A stretch of 64,000 nt of DNA from Desulfobacterales bacterium (GCA_021737275.1 JAIPEE010000002.1:1-64000), one strand, 5' to 3'. Shown: positions 8,500 through 17,939, counted from the stretch's first letter. Notes: generated from the sequence alone by a model not told the origin. Numbers and translations are program-made.

Positions 8500-8967
8500 T
8501 CAGTCTTCCCAGCGGATCACCGGCTCTGCCAGCATGATTTTATAGCTGTGTCCGCTTAAAATACTCATCCCGAGTATGCCGTCATTTTTCATCGTGGGCA
8601 CCTCTTCTTTAGGAATATACACCTGCGGGTTTTCAATTTTGTGAGGCCCAATAATTAAGTAATCAACAATAACCCTGCCAACACGATACGATTTACCATC
8701 ACTAAATTGAAGCCTGTAATCTTTCTGATAAACCATATCAAGTGTTGAGGCAATATCCCGGCTAACTGCAATATCTGCAGAGGCTTCATTGATTCGTAGT
8801 TTTGCAAGGGCCTCCTTGCCCTTATAACCGACAGTTACCTCAATAAATGCAATATCTCCCTCATATTCAATCGGGGTCTCTTCAAAGGAAAGAGCAGTTG
8901 ACGTAATAAAGAACACACAAAAAAAAGAAAATACCAGACAAGGAAATAGAGATTTTTTTTTCATCAT
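8500..8967 (-). CDS. Secreted retropepsin-like protein with a degenerate active site
   Basis: A 155-residue protein with a signal peptide (MMKKKSLF then a hydrophobic core to about residue 26). The mature part has the retropepsin fold order: a strand-loop INEASADIAVS aligned with the family's DTGAS-x-T-x-IS, a middle GRVIVDYLIIG strand and the late DGILGMSIL motif. The catalytic Asp of DTG is Asn here and the Gly is Ala, so protease activity is unlikely; a binding or structural role in the envelope is more plausible. Convergent with selB, 19 bases apart; an SD-like GGAG precedes the ATG. Confidence 0.6.
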   Translation of the reverse strand: MMKKKSLFPCLVFSFFCVFFITSTALSFEETPIEYEGDIAFIEVTVGYKGKEALAKLRINEASADIAVSRDIASTLDMVYQKDYRLQFSDGKSYRVGRVIVDYLIIGPHKIENPQVYIPKEEVPTMKNDGILGMSILSGHSYKIMLAEPVIRWED

Positions 8968-9049
8968 CAGGGGCTCCTGTAAAAGTAACTATAGATTTAT
9001 AGCGTTTATTATAATTATCAGTTTCAGCATTATGGTGCAAGTATTTTGC

Positions 9050-10189
9050 CTAACATTCATCTACAAATAATTCTGTTACACTGTTTTGAAGAATTTTCCC
9101 TTTTGAGGTAAGCGAGCAAAAATTGTCATTAACGTCCAGAAGGCCTTTTATAAAAAGGTGTTCAATAACGCCTGCAAATTTTTGCTGAAAATTTAAATTA
9201 AAGGTTTCATTGAAGTGCTTAATGTTTATTCCTCCAGACAGCCGCAACCCAAGATAAATGGATTCAATCATCTGCTGTTCACGGGTTAACGCTTCGATAT
9301 CGTCAACCGGCAAAAACCTTTTGCCAAGATCGGCAATGTAATCATTAATATCGGCCTTGTTCCATGATCGGTTAGAACCATCAAAAGAGTGCGCGGCCGG
9401 CCCAACCCCGATATAGGGTGCGCCCGTCCAGTATTTTAAATTGTGGCGGGACCGGGTTTTACTTGAGCTGGAAAAATTGGAAATTTCATATGACCGGTAT
9501 CCATTAGATTCCAGAGTGGTGGTGGTTGATTCAAAAAGCACTTTGATTTCCAAATCATCAAGGGGCTTAAATTTTCCCTCTTGCTTATCACGTTCCATTG
9601 GTGTGCCGTATTCATAAGTTAGAAGATAACAGGAGATATGTCCAGGGTGAAATGATATTACTTTATTAAGGTCAATTTGCCATTGGGCTGGTGTTTGCCC
9701 CGGCAAACCATAAATAAGATCAATTCCAAGGTTGTTAAATCCAGCCTTTCTTGCAGATAAAATAGCATGTTCCGCCTCATTGGCATCATGACTCCGGCCC
9801 AAAAACTCAAGATTCCGGTCATTAAAAGACTGAACACCAATTGTAATGCGGTTTATTCCGGCGTTATTGTAACCTTGATATGTTCCCAGAGTGGTCGTGC
9901 CGGGATTGGTCTCCATGGTTATTTCAGCATCCGCCTTAATATTAAATGCATTTGCAGCGGCTTTCAAAATCAGTTCGATCTGTTCCGGTTCCAGTAATGA
10001 TGGGGTTCCGCCGCCAAAATGGATTGTGTCAAAAATATTTTTGCAGCTTTGTCCGATGAGCTTTATTTCAAGAATTAATGCATCAATAAACAGAGGGATA
10101 CAGTTGTTGTCTGCGATGGAATAAAAATCGCAGTAAGGGCATTTTTTTATACAAAAAGGGATATGAATATATAATCCTGCAGGTTCCAT
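9050..10189 (-). CDS. hemW: HemW-type radical SAM protein (coproporphyrinogen oxidase-like)
   Basis: A 379-residue radical SAM enzyme. The 4Fe-4S motif C13-x3-C17-x2-C20 (FCIKKCPYCDF) is at the N-terminus, followed by FGGGTPSLL and the EITMETNPGT SAM-binding strand, then the HemN_C-like C-terminal domain. The length and the CPYCDF-type motif fit HemW, now thought to be a heme chaperone, rather than the longer HemN with its extra N-terminal trip-wire region. Transcribed divergently from the sigma factor gene that follows. Confidence 0.88.
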   Translation of the reverse strand: MEPAGLYIHIPFCIKKCPYCDFYSIADNNCIPLFIDALILEIKLIGQSCKNIFDTIHFGGGTPSLLEPEQIELILKAAANAFNIKADAEITMETNPGTTTLGTYQGYNNAGINRITIGVQSFNDRNLEFLGRSHDANEAEHAILSARKAGFNNLGIDLIYGLPGQTPAQWQIDLNKVISFHPGHISCYLLTYEYGTPMERDKQEGKFKPLDDLEIKVLFESTTTTLESNGYRSYEISNFSSSSKTRSRHNLKYWTGAPYIGVGPAAHSFDGSNRSWNKADINDYIADLGKRFLPVDDIEALTREQQMIESIYLGLRLSGGINIKHFNETFNLNFQQKFAGVIEHLFIKGLLDVNDNFCSLTSKGKILQNSVTELFVDEC

Positions 10190-10335
10190 TGGATATATTT
10201 CCGATTCATTTTATTATGCTATAGTTCACTATTGATTACCATTATCATTTTTTTTAAAATTATTTGTAAACAAAATTTCTGATTTTTACGACATATAATA
10301 TACATTTGGATAAAAAGGTACCTGAATGCTGAAAG

Positions 10336-10944
10336 ATGATAACCGGGGTGGCGGTCATAAATAAAACGAACTCTTCCAGAAATATCAATGCGGAACTTGT
10401 CGATCAAGCCAGGTCCGGAGATCGTATTGCTATTGGGCATCTCGTAGATCGCTATCAAAAAGATATCTACCGGATGGTCTATTACCGTACCAACTCAATA
10501 ATGGATGCTGAAGACCTGACGCAGGATATCTTTATCCAGATGGTAAAAGGGCTTTCTTCACTGAAAGAAGCAACACGATTCAAAGCCTGGTTGTTCAGGA
10601 TCGCTGTAAACAGGGTTCATGATTTTCATAGAAAAAAGAAAATCCTTTCTTTTTTCGGATCAAATACAAAAGCAGAAGAGATCGGCCCGGAGATTCAAAG
10701 TTCCGGTAATCCGGCAGAAAAAATAATGGCAAAGGAGTTTATTTCAAAACTTTCAGATTTTTCAGAAAATCTTTCAAGGTGGGAACGGGAAATTTTTATG
10801 CTCAGGTTTATTGACCAACTTGGGATAAGTGAGATTACAAGCGCTCTTAATAAAAATGAAAGCACAGTTAAAACACATCTTTATCGAGCCATTGCAAAAT
10901 TCAGGAATAATGCCGATTTCAGAAGTATGCTTGCAGGAGAATAA
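10336..10944 (+). CDS. ECF-type RNA polymerase sigma factor
   Basis: A 202-residue group-4 sigma factor. Region 2 spans about residues 20-95 (ELVDQARSGDRIAIGHLV, DLTQDIFIQ, FKAWLFRIAVNRVHDFHR) and region 4 about 135-195 (REIFMLRFIDQLGISEI, NESTVKTHLYRAIAKFR). ECF sigmas direct transcription in response to envelope or stress signals and are held by a cognate anti-sigma, here encoded two bases downstream. No strong SD precedes ATG 10336, suggesting low expression. The regulon is probably this four-gene cluster plus unknown targets. Confidence 0.92.
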   Translation: MITGVAVINKTNSSRNINAELVDQARSGDRIAIGHLVDRYQKDIYRMVYYRTNSIMDAEDLTQDIFIQMVKGLSSLKEATRFKAWLFRIAVNRVHDFHRKKKILSFFGSNTKAEEIGPEIQSSGNPAEKIMAKEFISKLSDFSENLSRWEREIFMLRFIDQLGISEITSALNKNESTVKTHLYRAIAKFRNNADFRSMLAGE

Positions 10945-10946
10945 TC

Positions 10947-11447
10947 ATGACAGACACGACCCATTTAAGTGAAGAGACTATTATCAGATCGCTTGTCGAT
11001 AAGAGCGATTTGAGCCCGGAAGAAGAGGTGCATCTCAATAACTGCCCGGCTTGTCTGGGAAGGGCGGAACTTATAGAAAATGAGCTGAGCACGTTTGGTA
11101 TGCTGTCTCAAAGATATGTGCCGGACCAGGGAAATGTTTTTCTTTCAGAAACAAAAGGTACGGAAAAAAATAATTTCCGCCCTGTTTTTGCAATGGCTGC
11201 TGCGGTTATGCTTCTGGCCATCTTTACCTGGTGGTTTACCCCGCGAACGGAATCACCTGAAATAATGTCAACAGCCCAAATACTCCAGGAGATGAAAGAA
11301 GACCAGCAACTCATGGCAGAAATTGATGCCTTGAATACAGCAATTTTATCAGGGATATATCCGGAAGATTCTGATGATACCATGAGTTATATTGATGATG
11401 ATTTTCTGGATTTTATAGCACCGATGGATATTGAAACTGCAATATAA
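10947..11447 (+). CDS. Membrane anti-sigma factor with zinc-finger-like N-terminus
   Basis: A 166-residue protein with a cytosolic N-terminal part resembling zf-HC2 anti-sigma domains (EEEVHLNNCPAC, the H-x3-C-x2-C core), one transmembrane helix (FAMAAAVMLLAIFTWWF, about residues 78-94) and an acidic periplasmic tail. It follows the sigma gene by two bases and is inferred to hold the sigma factor at the membrane until a periplasmic signal acts. The tail (DALNTAILSG, DSDDTMSYIDDD) has no domain I recognise. Confidence 0.8.
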   Translation: MTDTTHLSEETIIRSLVDKSDLSPEEEVHLNNCPACLGRAELIENELSTFGMLSQRYVPDQGNVFLSETKGTEKNNFRPVFAMAAAVMLLAIFTWWFTPRTESPEIMSTAQILQEMKEDQQLMAEIDALNTAILSGIYPEDSDDTMSYIDDDFLDFIAPMDIETAI

Positions 11448-11471
11448 TTTCAAAAATAGAGGGATATAGGT

Positions 11472-11939
11472 ATGAAACAGATATTTGTAATTGCAGCAGT
11501 GCTTATTTTGTTAATGCCAGGTTCTATTTTTGCTGAAATGGGGCCTGAAGGTGATACTTTGACAATTCCACCGGGAAGATGGTGGCGGCTTCCAACAATT
11601 TCGGAAAGCCATAAAATTACTGAACAGGAGCAGATAGAACTGGATCAGCTGTATATTCATACGCGCCGTAATATGATTGATCTTAAAGGGGATCTGGAAA
11701 AAGAATTTTTTGAGCTTGAACTGCTGCTTGATTCATCTGAAATTGATGACACGGCCTGCATGAATCAGTTCAGAAAAGTTCAAAAGGCCCGAAGTGAAAT
11801 AGTGCTGGAACGCTTTAAATTTGTTGTCGAAGTACGAAAACTTTTAGGTATGACGCGTTTTCAGGAGCTTAAAGAGGGGTTCCGGACAATGAGACATGCG
11901 ATGCCGGGAAACATGCCGCCCCCACCATTTGGAAACTAA
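11472..11939 (+). CDS. Periplasmic Spy/CpxP/ZraP-like protein
   Basis: A 155-residue secreted protein: signal peptide MKQIFVIAAVLILLMPGSIFA, then a mainly helical body (ITEQEQIELDQLYIHTRRN... KAARSEIV-like and VVEVRKLLGMTRFQELKEGF) ending in a proline-rich tail MPPPPFGN. The long amphipathic helices and the motif where a residue pair precedes LG-MT-xFQ resemble the LTxxQ-type repeats of periplasmic metal/stress sensors. Lies 24 bases after the anti-sigma gene, so it is probably the signal-sensing or chaperone partner of that system. Confidence 0.7.
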   Translation: MKQIFVIAAVLILLMPGSIFAEMGPEGDTLTIPPGRWWRLPTISESHKITEQEQIELDQLYIHTRRNMIDLKGDLEKEFFELELLLDSSEIDDTACMNQFRKVQKARSEIVLERFKFVVEVRKLLGMTRFQELKEGFRTMRHAMPGNMPPPPFGN

Positions 11940-12042
11940 GTAATATGGTTTATAGTGTCAGGTGCGGCTTTAGCAATAATCCGGAAATGGGATTCTTTAT
12001 AAAAGGGTTACTGGAATAATCAGTAGAGGAAACTTAATTAAA

Positions 12043-12066
12043 AGTTTTTACAAGGATGTAAAAACT
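12043..12066 (+). promoter_or_regulatory. Hairpin in the leader of the EF-hand gene
   Basis: A perfect inverted repeat AGTTTTTAC (12043-12051) and GTAAAAACT (12058-12066) with loop AAGGAT lies just before the AAGGAGG ribosome site (12075-12081). There is no T tract, so it is not a standard terminator. It could be an operator or an RNA structure affecting translation. Confidence 0.4.
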
Positions 12067-12087
12067 AAACAGACAAGGAGGTATAAT

Positions 12088-12768
12088 ATGAACATTGGTG
12101 GAATCGGCAGCCAGATGGTTGTCAATTACAATCAACAGCCACCGTCGCCACAGGGTGGTCAAAGCATGAATGGTGAAAAGCCTTCAATAGATGAGGCGAT
12201 TTCATCATTTATGCAGGATTCGGATGCTGATGGCAGTAGTACAATAAGTAGTGCTGAATTTAAAGGACCTGAAGATGCATTTTCGACTATTGACGCTGAC
12301 GGCAGTGGCGAAATAGATTCGGTTGAGCTTCAGACCATGTTTGAAAATGCTCCACCACCCCCTCCCGGTGGAATGATGGGAATGCAGGGTGGAATGGGTG
12401 GTATGAGTGGTATGGGAGGCGGAATGGATGGTGGACCGCCATCAACGGATAGTCTCATCGCTTCCTTATTGGAGAGTTTCGACACTGATGATAGCGGCAC
12501 GATATCCAGTGATGAACTTGAAACCGCTGAAGACGTTTTCAGTTCTCTCGATATCAATGAAGACGGCGTTATTGACCAGTCGGAACTGGAAACTGCAATT
12601 GGGAGCAAAACACCACCGCCCCAGGGCATGATGGGGGGTAGTCAGTTCGGGCTATCTTCTTATGAGGATGCGGCTTCTCTTTTGATGGAAAGTATTACCA
12701 ATGGGCCGGTTGAAGGCGCGGAGAGTTATTTGTCATCCTATTCAAGTGGTATCAGTGTAACTGTATAA
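12088..12768 (+). CDS. Four-EF-hand calcium-binding-like protein with Gly/Met/Pro-rich linker
   Basis: A 226-residue protein with four EF-hand loops in two pairs: DSDADGSSTISSAE, DADGSGEIDSVE, DTDDSGTISSDE and DINEDGVIDQSE, each with Asp/Glu at the ligand positions. The pairs are separated by a low-complexity linker of Pro, Gly and Met (PPPPPGGMMGMQGGMGG and onward). No signal peptide is visible. Strong SD (AAGGAGG at 12075) and its own leader hairpin suggest high or independently regulated expression. It follows the sigma/anti-sigma/Spy-like genes, so it may be a Ca2+ effector of the same stress response; the function is inferred. Confidence 0.78.
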   Translation: MNIGGIGSQMVVNYNQQPPSPQGGQSMNGEKPSIDEAISSFMQDSDADGSSTISSAEFKGPEDAFSTIDADGSGEIDSVELQTMFENAPPPPPGGMMGMQGGMGGMSGMGGGMDGGPPSTDSLIASLLESFDTDDSGTISSDELETAEDVFSSLDINEDGVIDQSELETAIGSKTPPPQGMMGGSQFGLSSYEDAASLLMESITNGPVEGAESYLSSYSSGISVTV

Positions 12769-12824
12769 TATTTTGTTAATTCCAGTAATTCTCTTTTACA
12801 GAATGCAAACCGTTCTGTTAAAAA

Positions 12825-12865
12825 AAACGGGCAAACTGATAGAATTGCTTCCAGTTTGCCCGTTT
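12825..12865. terminator. Bidirectional intrinsic terminator
   Basis: AAACGGGCAAACTG (12825-12838) pairs perfectly with CAGTTTGCCCGTTT (12852-12865), a 14-base stem flanked by an A run before and a T-rich end after. It lies between the convergent EF-hand gene and thiC and can stop transcription from both sides. Confidence 0.88.
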
Positions 12866-12870
12866 AAAAT

Positions 12871-14154
12871 TTATTTATCCAGCAGCGCTTTACTTCTCTT
12901 AACCGCACAAAGATCACCGCACATGGTGCACACTTCACCATCAATCGGCTTTGAAGATTCCCTGTATCTGCAAGCCTTTTCAGGATCTATGGAAAGCTCA
13001 ACCATCTTTTTCCAGTCAAGGTTCTTACGTGCTTCACTCATCCGGTTATCCCAGTCAATTGCACCGGGAATGTCTTTGGCAATGTCGGCAGCGTGAGCTG
13101 CAATCCTCGAAGCAATAATACCTTCCTTCATATCATCAAGGTCAGGCAATCTAAGATGTTCGGCAGGCGTCACATAACATAAGAAATCTGCACCGGCTGC
13201 TGCGGCAATGGCACCGCCGATGGCAGCGGTAATGTGATCATAACCGGGAGCTACATCTGTCACCAGCGGACCCAGAACATAAAAGGGCGCATCATGACAC
13301 AGTTTTTTCTCAATCTGCATGTTGGTCGCAATTTCATTAAGCGGTACATGGCCCGGACCTTCGATAATGATCTGAACATTACCGGCTCTGGCAACTTTTG
13401 TCAGTTCACCCAGCGTGATTAACTCCTGAATTTGAGGCGCATCCGTTGCATCTTTCAAACAACCGGGCCTCAAACCGTCTCCAAGGCTCAGCGTTACATC
13501 GTAATTTCTGCAGATTTCAAGAAGGCGGTCAAAGTGTTCGTAGAATGGATTTTCTTTTCCATTTTTTATCATCCATTCTAGTAAAATTGATCCGCCACGA
13601 CTTACCACATGAGTCAGGCGTTTGTTCTTTTCAAGACGTTCAAGTGCGTTCAGGTTTAATCCGGCATGAATGGTTAAAAAGTCGATACCATCTTCAGCAT
13701 GAATTTTTACAATATCAAAAAAGTCATCAACCGTGATGGATTTAACTTCCTTACCATATTTGGCAACTGCATCATAAACTGGAACGGTACCAATCATGAC
13801 GGGGCACTCTTTAACAATTTTTTTTCTGAAAGCCTGGGTATTCCCGAATGTACTAAGGTCCATAACGGCATCTGCTTTCATAGAAACGGAGGCACGGACC
13901 TTGTCCATCTCCTGTTCAAGATCAAAGCTGTCTTCGGAAACACCGAGATTTACATTAATCTTGGTGGAAAGCCCCTTGCCAACACCTTTTGCTTTAAGGC
14001 TAATATGGTTTTTGTTGGCCGGAATGGCAATTTTGCCTTCGGCAACATATTGCAGAAGTGTCTCTTCACTTATCTTTTCATCAGACATTACTTCCTTCAT
14101 CTGTTTTGTGATGTGGCCTTTTTTTGCTGCCGCTATTTGTGTGTCAAAGCTCAT
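12871..14154 (-). CDS. thiC: Phosphomethylpyrimidine synthase ThiC
   Basis: A 427-residue radical SAM enzyme that turns aminoimidazole ribotide into HMP-phosphate, the pyrimidine half of thiamine. Visible: [65 protein letters not shown] and the C-terminal cluster motif [11 protein letters not shown]. The length fits the shorter anaerobe-type ThiC. Last gene of the TPP-riboswitch-controlled thi operon; its start overlaps the end of the thiD2E gene. Confidence 0.97.
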   Translation of the reverse strand: MSFDTQIAAAKKGHITKQMKEVMSDEKISEETLLQYVAEGKIAIPANKNHISLKAKGVGKGLSTKINVNLGVSEDSFDLEQEMDKVRASVSMKADAVMDLSTFGNTQAFRKKIVKECPVMIGTVPVYDAVAKYGKEVKSITVDDFFDIVKIHAEDGIDFLTIHAGLNLNALERLEKNKRLTHVVSRGGSILLEWMIKNGKENPFYEHFDRLLEICRNYDVTLSLGDGLRPGCLKDATDAPQIQELITLGELTKVARAGNVQIIIEGPGHVPLNEIATNMQIEKKLCHDAPFYVLGPLVTDVAPGYDHITAAIGGAIAAAAGADFLCYVTPAEHLRLPDLDDMKEGIIASRIAAHAADIAKDIPGAIDWDNRMSEARKNLDWKKMVELSIDPEKACRYRESSKPIDGEVCTMCGDLCAVKRSKALLDK

Positions 14155-15194
14155 TCGTTTACTCCTGATATAATCTGATTTAATGATATAATCTTGTTTT
14201 CTATATTATCTGCCCCGACAATATCTGTCACAAGGCAGATTGTTTTTGCGCCGCGTTTTACTACTTTATGAATATTATGTTCCTTAATACCGCCGATGGC
14301 TACAAAGGGAATGTCTATATTTTCTACCGCATATTCAAGATATTCAAGGCCGACCGGGTCACATACATCTTTTTTAGTGGATGTTTTAAAAATGGGACCG
14401 ACACCGATATAGTCAGCGCCGTCCGCGACGACAGCCTGCGCCTGTTCCGGCGAATGGGTGGAGCCGCCGATTATTTTGTTGCCGACAAGCTTGCGGACCT
14501 CTTTTATGGGAATATCATCCTGTCCGGCGTGCACACCATCTGCATCAGCCAGCATGGCCAGTTCAATATAGTCATTTACAATAAAAAGTACATCGTGGTC
14601 TGCTGTAATTTTCCGGATCTCCATGCACTCATTATACATTTTTCTGAAGCTGTTTTCTTCATGCTTTTCACGATACTGAATTACTTTAATGCCGCCTTTG
14701 ACCATCGCTTTGACAACATCAATTGTATTTCTGCCATTGGAATACTTCTCTGCCGTTATTCCGTAAAGGCCATGGGGCAGGGGGCGTTTCATCATCTGCT
14801 GGAAATTTTTTTCAATGGTATAAATTTTAAAACGAAGGCTTTCAATTTTTTTGCTCCGTTCATATTCGTTTACAATCTTAAGGTTTTCCTCAATTGTCCG
14901 AAATCCTTCTTCAATCCGTTTGAAGTTGGATGCAATCAGTTCTTTAAGGTCTGTTTTATTGTCCAGTGTGGTCTCTTCAGAAATGATTTTGCCGATATCT
15001 TTATCTGCGGCTCTGGCAAATATCAATCGGTCAGACATATCCGTAAACATTTTTCTGGCCGTATGACGGATTTCTCTCAGTGTTTCCGTAACTGCTTTTT
15101 TCTCAAAATGGAACCTTGAGATATCTTCAATAACCCGAAGTCCCTCTGATGAGCGGTTTAAATTGGCGTCTATGATGCGATAAATATCATTCAT
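14151..15194 (-). CDS. thiE: ThiD2-ThiE fusion: HMP-P kinase domain plus thiamine-phosphate synthase
   Basis: A 347-residue bifunctional protein. Residues 1 to about 130 match the ThiD2-type domain ([22 protein letters not shown]), thought to phosphorylate HMP-P to HMP-PP. Residues about 140-347 are ThiE ([70 protein letters not shown]), which joins HMP-PP and the thiazole phosphate to thiamine phosphate. This would remove the need for a separate classical thiD. Overlaps thiC downstream and thiF upstream by several bases. Confidence 0.92.
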   Translation of the reverse strand: MNDIYRIIDANLNRSSEGLRVIEDISRFHFEKKAVTETLREIRHTARKMFTDMSDRLIFARAADKDIGKIISEETTLDNKTDLKELIASNFKRIEEGFRTIEENLKIVNEYERSKKIESLRFKIYTIEKNFQQMMKRPLPHGLYGITAEKYSNGRNTIDVVKAMVKGGIKVIQYREKHEENSFRKMYNECMEIRKITADHDVLFIVNDYIELAMLADADGVHAGQDDIPIKEVRKLVGNKIIGGSTHSPEQAQAVVADGADYIGVGPIFKTSTKKDVCDPVGLEYLEYAVENIDIPFVAIGGIKEHNIHKVVKRGAKTICLVTDIVGADNIENKIISLNQIISGVNE

Positions 15195-15723
15195 GGGTGT
15201 TCACCTTTTCCAGAATCGCATGGGTCATCATTGCTGTTATGATCATAATCTTGGGTAAATATGGATTGTATTTACTCGTATCTGTTTTCATATCTCCGAA
15301 TATATGGCAATTGCCGATTTTTTTTATCCGGATATCATCGATCCGATTACCGGCAATACCGCTGGCCGAAACAACCAGCTTTTCGGCATTACCAAAAGAT
15401 TCAATCAGCACTTTTTTACTTTCGGTGCCATCAAAGCCTTCAACAATAACATCACAATCATCAAAAAAATTAAGAAGATTACCTGTGTCAAGTTTTAAGA
15501 TTTTTTTTTCAATAACAACAGAGGCATCAATCCGTTTCAGGTTTTCAGCAAGAACATCCGCTTTGTAAAGGCCGATCTGATCCTCAAAATAGAACTGACG
15601 GTTCAGGTTTGACTTTTCTATTTTATCAAAGTCGGCAATTTTAAAATGCCTGATACCACTTCTAAGTAAATTAACGGCCACATTGGACCCGATACCGCCG
15701 ATACCGGCTATTCCAATTTTCAT
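15187..15723 (-). CDS. thiF: ThiF-like adenylyltransferase (short form)
   Basis: A 178-residue E1-like protein that should adenylate the C-terminal Gly-Gly of ThiS for sulfur transfer. The nucleotide motif GIAGIGGIGSN is at the N-terminus, with DFDKIEKSNLNRQ and DVIVEGFDGTESK as conserved segments. It is about 60 residues shorter than classical ThiF and lacks the two CxxC zinc motifs, as in the short ThiF/MoeB-like forms of anaerobes. Overlaps thiH (4 bases) and thiE. Confidence 0.88.
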   Translation of the reverse strand: MKIGIAGIGGIGSNVAVNLLRSGIRHFKIADFDKIEKSNLNRQFYFEDQIGLYKADVLAENLKRIDASVVIEKKILKLDTGNLLNFFDDCDVIVEGFDGTESKKVLIESFGNAEKLVVSASGIAGNRIDDIRIKKIGNCHIFGDMKTDTSKYNPYLPKIMIITAMMTHAILEKVNTHE

Positions 15724-16835
15724 CCGAACATCTCCATCTGCCAGTCTTTGTATACCGGTTGATAGCCTCTTGCTCTTATGGCTTCAGCCATCTCATCAAC
15801 GGAACGGTGGTCTGAAATTTCAAACTGGGGCGTGGCATTTGTTTCCCTCCGGGCATAGCCGCCCACATCTGTTTTAACGCCTGCAGATAGTTTTGTGGCG
15901 CCTATGCCAATCAGATTATTTCTGAATTCCGCCTTTTCCCTGGTTGATATTGTAATGCCTGCCCTGGGAAGAAACAGGCGATAGGCCATCATGCATTGAA
16001 CAAAGGTTTTATCGCTTATTGGATAATCCGGTATATAGCCGCCTTCAGCAGGATTGATCCGGGGCATTGAAAAACTGATCTCGGTATCCAGATAGGTGTC
16101 GGCAATATATTTTGCATGAATGCCGGTAAAGAAAGCCTCTTTTCTAACTTCAGCCAGCCCGAATAAAGCACCTACAGAGATCATCCTGAATCCGGCAGCT
16201 GCACCGCGATCCGGTGCTTCGATCCGATAATGGTAGTCCGCTTTTTTTCCTGAAAGATGAACCTTCTTATAGACGGCTTTATCATAAGCTTCCTGAAAGA
16301 GTGTCAGCCCGTCCACACCGGCCAGCTTCAGACGCCGGTATTCATCGGTGTCCATGGGAAACATCTCAATGGAGATAGAAGCAAAATGGGGTTTTAAGAT
16401 ATTAACGGCACTTTCAATATAATCTATGGGGGTCACGTCCCTGGCTTCACCGGTTAGCAGCAGGAGGTGCCGCATGCCGGTTTGGGCAATAGCCTTTCCC
16501 TCTTTTTCAATTTCTTCCAGGGTCAGTTTCTGGCGATGGATCTTGTTGGTTTTGTTAAAGCCGCAATAAATGCATTCATTTGTACAATAGTCTGAAATAT
16601 AAAGTGGAATAAACAGATTGATGGTGTGACCGAAATTCTGAACGGTCAACTGTTGTGCCTTTTGAGCCATCTGTTCAAGATATTCTCCTGCAGGCTCAGA
16701 AAGCAGGTTAAGAAAATCTGAAGGTTTAATTTTACGCTTTGAAAGGCTCTCTTCTATATCGGCATTGGTGACATTGCTTAAATACGTATCAATATCATTG
16801 GCGTTATAGTTTTTTATTTCATCATAAAAGGACAT
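15720..16835 (-). CDS. thiH: 2-iminoacetate synthase ThiH
   Basis: A 371-residue radical SAM enzyme that splits tyrosine to dehydroglycine for thiazole synthesis. The cluster motif CTNECIYCGF lies near residue 85, followed by LLLTGEARDVTP and the MFPMDTDEYRRLKLAG segment typical of ThiH. This oxygen-independent route (rather than ThiO) agrees with an anaerobic host. It lies 6 bases after thiG and overlaps thiF. Confidence 0.96.
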   Translation of the reverse strand: MSFYDEIKNYNANDIDTYLSNVTNADIEESLSKRKIKPSDFLNLLSEPAGEYLEQMAQKAQQLTVQNFGHTINLFIPLYISDYCTNECIYCGFNKTNKIHRQKLTLEEIEKEGKAIAQTGMRHLLLLTGEARDVTPIDYIESAVNILKPHFASISIEMFPMDTDEYRRLKLAGVDGLTLFQEAYDKAVYKKVHLSGKKADYHYRIEAPDRGAAAGFRMISVGALFGLAEVRKEAFFTGIHAKYIADTYLDTEISFSMPRINPAEGGYIPDYPISDKTFVQCMMAYRLFLPRAGITISTREKAEFRNNLIGIGATKLSAGVKTDVGGYARRETNATPQFEISDHRSVDEMAEAIRARGYQPVYKDWQMEMFG

Positions 16836-16841
16836 GGTCAG

Positions 16842-17612
16842 TTACCTTAAAAAGCCTGTTAAAGGCGATGACGCAGATGCAGTTTTCCCGACCGTAGCCA
16901 TTTTTGCACGATAGGCATATCGGCCCGCCCGGGTTGCCATGGCAAAGGCTTTGCCCATCATGGCCGGATCATGTGCGGTGGCAATAGCGGTATTAACCAG
17001 TACGGCATCAGCACCCATTTCCATTGCCGCTGCTGCATGGGATGGTTTTCCTAACCCGGCATCCACAACAACCGGAACAGTGCAGTTTTCGATCATAATT
17101 TCAATAAGCTCTTTTGTCTTAATGCCTCGATTTGAGCCAATGGGTGAACCAAGCGGCATTACAGCGGCAGCCCCGGCATCTTCCAGCTTTTTTGCCGTGG
17201 GCAGATCCGGTAGCATATAGGGTAATACAACAAAGCCCTCTTTTGCCAGTATTTCAGTAACACGAAGCGTTTCAAAATTATCCGGCATCAGGTATTTCAT
17301 GTCGGTGATCACTTCAATTTTTATAAAATCACCACATCCGACTTCCCGCGCAATCCGTGCAATTCTGACCGCCTCTTCAGCTGTTCTTGCGCCGGATGTA
17401 TTGGGCAACAGGGTGACATTCTTTGGAATGTATTCCAGCATATTTTCTGTTGCAGCGGTAAAGTCGATCCGTCTTAGCGCCACGGTAATCATTTCAGAAC
17501 CACTGGCCGCCAGCATTTTCGGGATCAGGTCATTTGACGCAAATTTCCCGGTTCCTGTAAAAAGCCGGCTTGAAAATTCTTTAGGTCCGATTTTCAGTTT
17601 ATCATTTTCCAT
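16842..17612 (-). CDS. thiG: Thiazole synthase ThiG
   Basis: A 256-residue TIM-barrel enzyme that builds the thiazole phosphate from deoxyxylulose phosphate, iminoacetate and ThiS thiocarboxylate. Conserved stretches: [74 protein letters not shown] and VLVNTAIA. Full length, in the usual thiS-thiG order. Confidence 0.97.
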   Translation of the reverse strand: MENDKLKIGPKEFSSRLFTGTGKFASNDLIPKMLAASGSEMITVALRRIDFTAATENMLEYIPKNVTLLPNTSGARTAEEAVRIARIAREVGCGDFIKIEVITDMKYLMPDNFETLRVTEILAKEGFVVLPYMLPDLPTAKKLEDAGAAAVMPLGSPIGSNRGIKTKELIEIMIENCTVPVVVDAGLGKPSHAAAAMEMGADAVLVNTAIATAHDPAMMGKAFAMATRAGRYAYRAKMATVGKTASASSPLTGFLR

Positions 17613-17660
17613 TATATCTGCCTGTTATTATTTTGAATAAATATAAAGCCACGAGATATA

Positions 17661-17858
17661 TTATCCGCCGCCGACAAAACTGAGAATCTCCAGATTATCA
17701 TTTTCTGCTATCCGGGTTTCAGCCCAGTTTTCCCGCTTTATAATATTAAGGTTATATTCAACAACAACCACTTCAGGTTTTAAACCCTTTTGTCGGATAA
17801 ATTCGAGAATTGAACATTGCTGAACATCTTCTTTTTTGCCGTTTACGGTTATTTCCAT
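17661..17858 (-). CDS. thiS: Sulfur carrier protein ThiS
   Basis: A 65-residue ubiquitin-like carrier starting MEITVNGKK and ending FVGGG, whose terminal Gly-Gly is adenylated by ThiF and loaded with sulfur for ThiG. ATG at 17858 is preceded by AGAGG. A longer frame from 17909 would start inside the riboswitch terminator and is not used. First gene of the operon. Confidence 0.95.
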   Translation of the reverse strand: MEITVNGKKEDVQQCSILEFIRQKGLKPEVVVVEYNLNIIKRENWAETRIAENDNLEILSFVGGG

Positions 17859-17871
17859 TTCAGCCTCTAAA

Positions 17872-17904
17872 ATAAAAAAGCCACACCCGAAAAAGGGATG
17901 CGGC
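17872..17904 (-). terminator. Riboswitch-linked intrinsic terminator before thiS
   Basis: On the minus strand GCCGCATCC pairs with GGGTGTGGC (about 9 pairs with two G-U), followed by six Ts. It lies between the TPP riboswitch and the thiS ribosome site, so it is read as the expression platform: TPP binding would favour termination. Confidence 0.78.
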
Positions 17905-17939
17905 ATCAATAAAAATCGAAAATATAAAAAACTGATTTT

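Noticed and set aside
13699-14178. A 159-codon plus-strand open frame opposite thiC
   Set aside because: Antisense of conserved ThiC sequence with no ribosome site; a shadow.
14268-15119. A 283-codon open frame antisense to the thiD2E gene
   Set aside because: It lies entirely opposite a well-supported gene, its product has no recognisable motif and is Phe/Asn-rich as expected from an antisense shadow.
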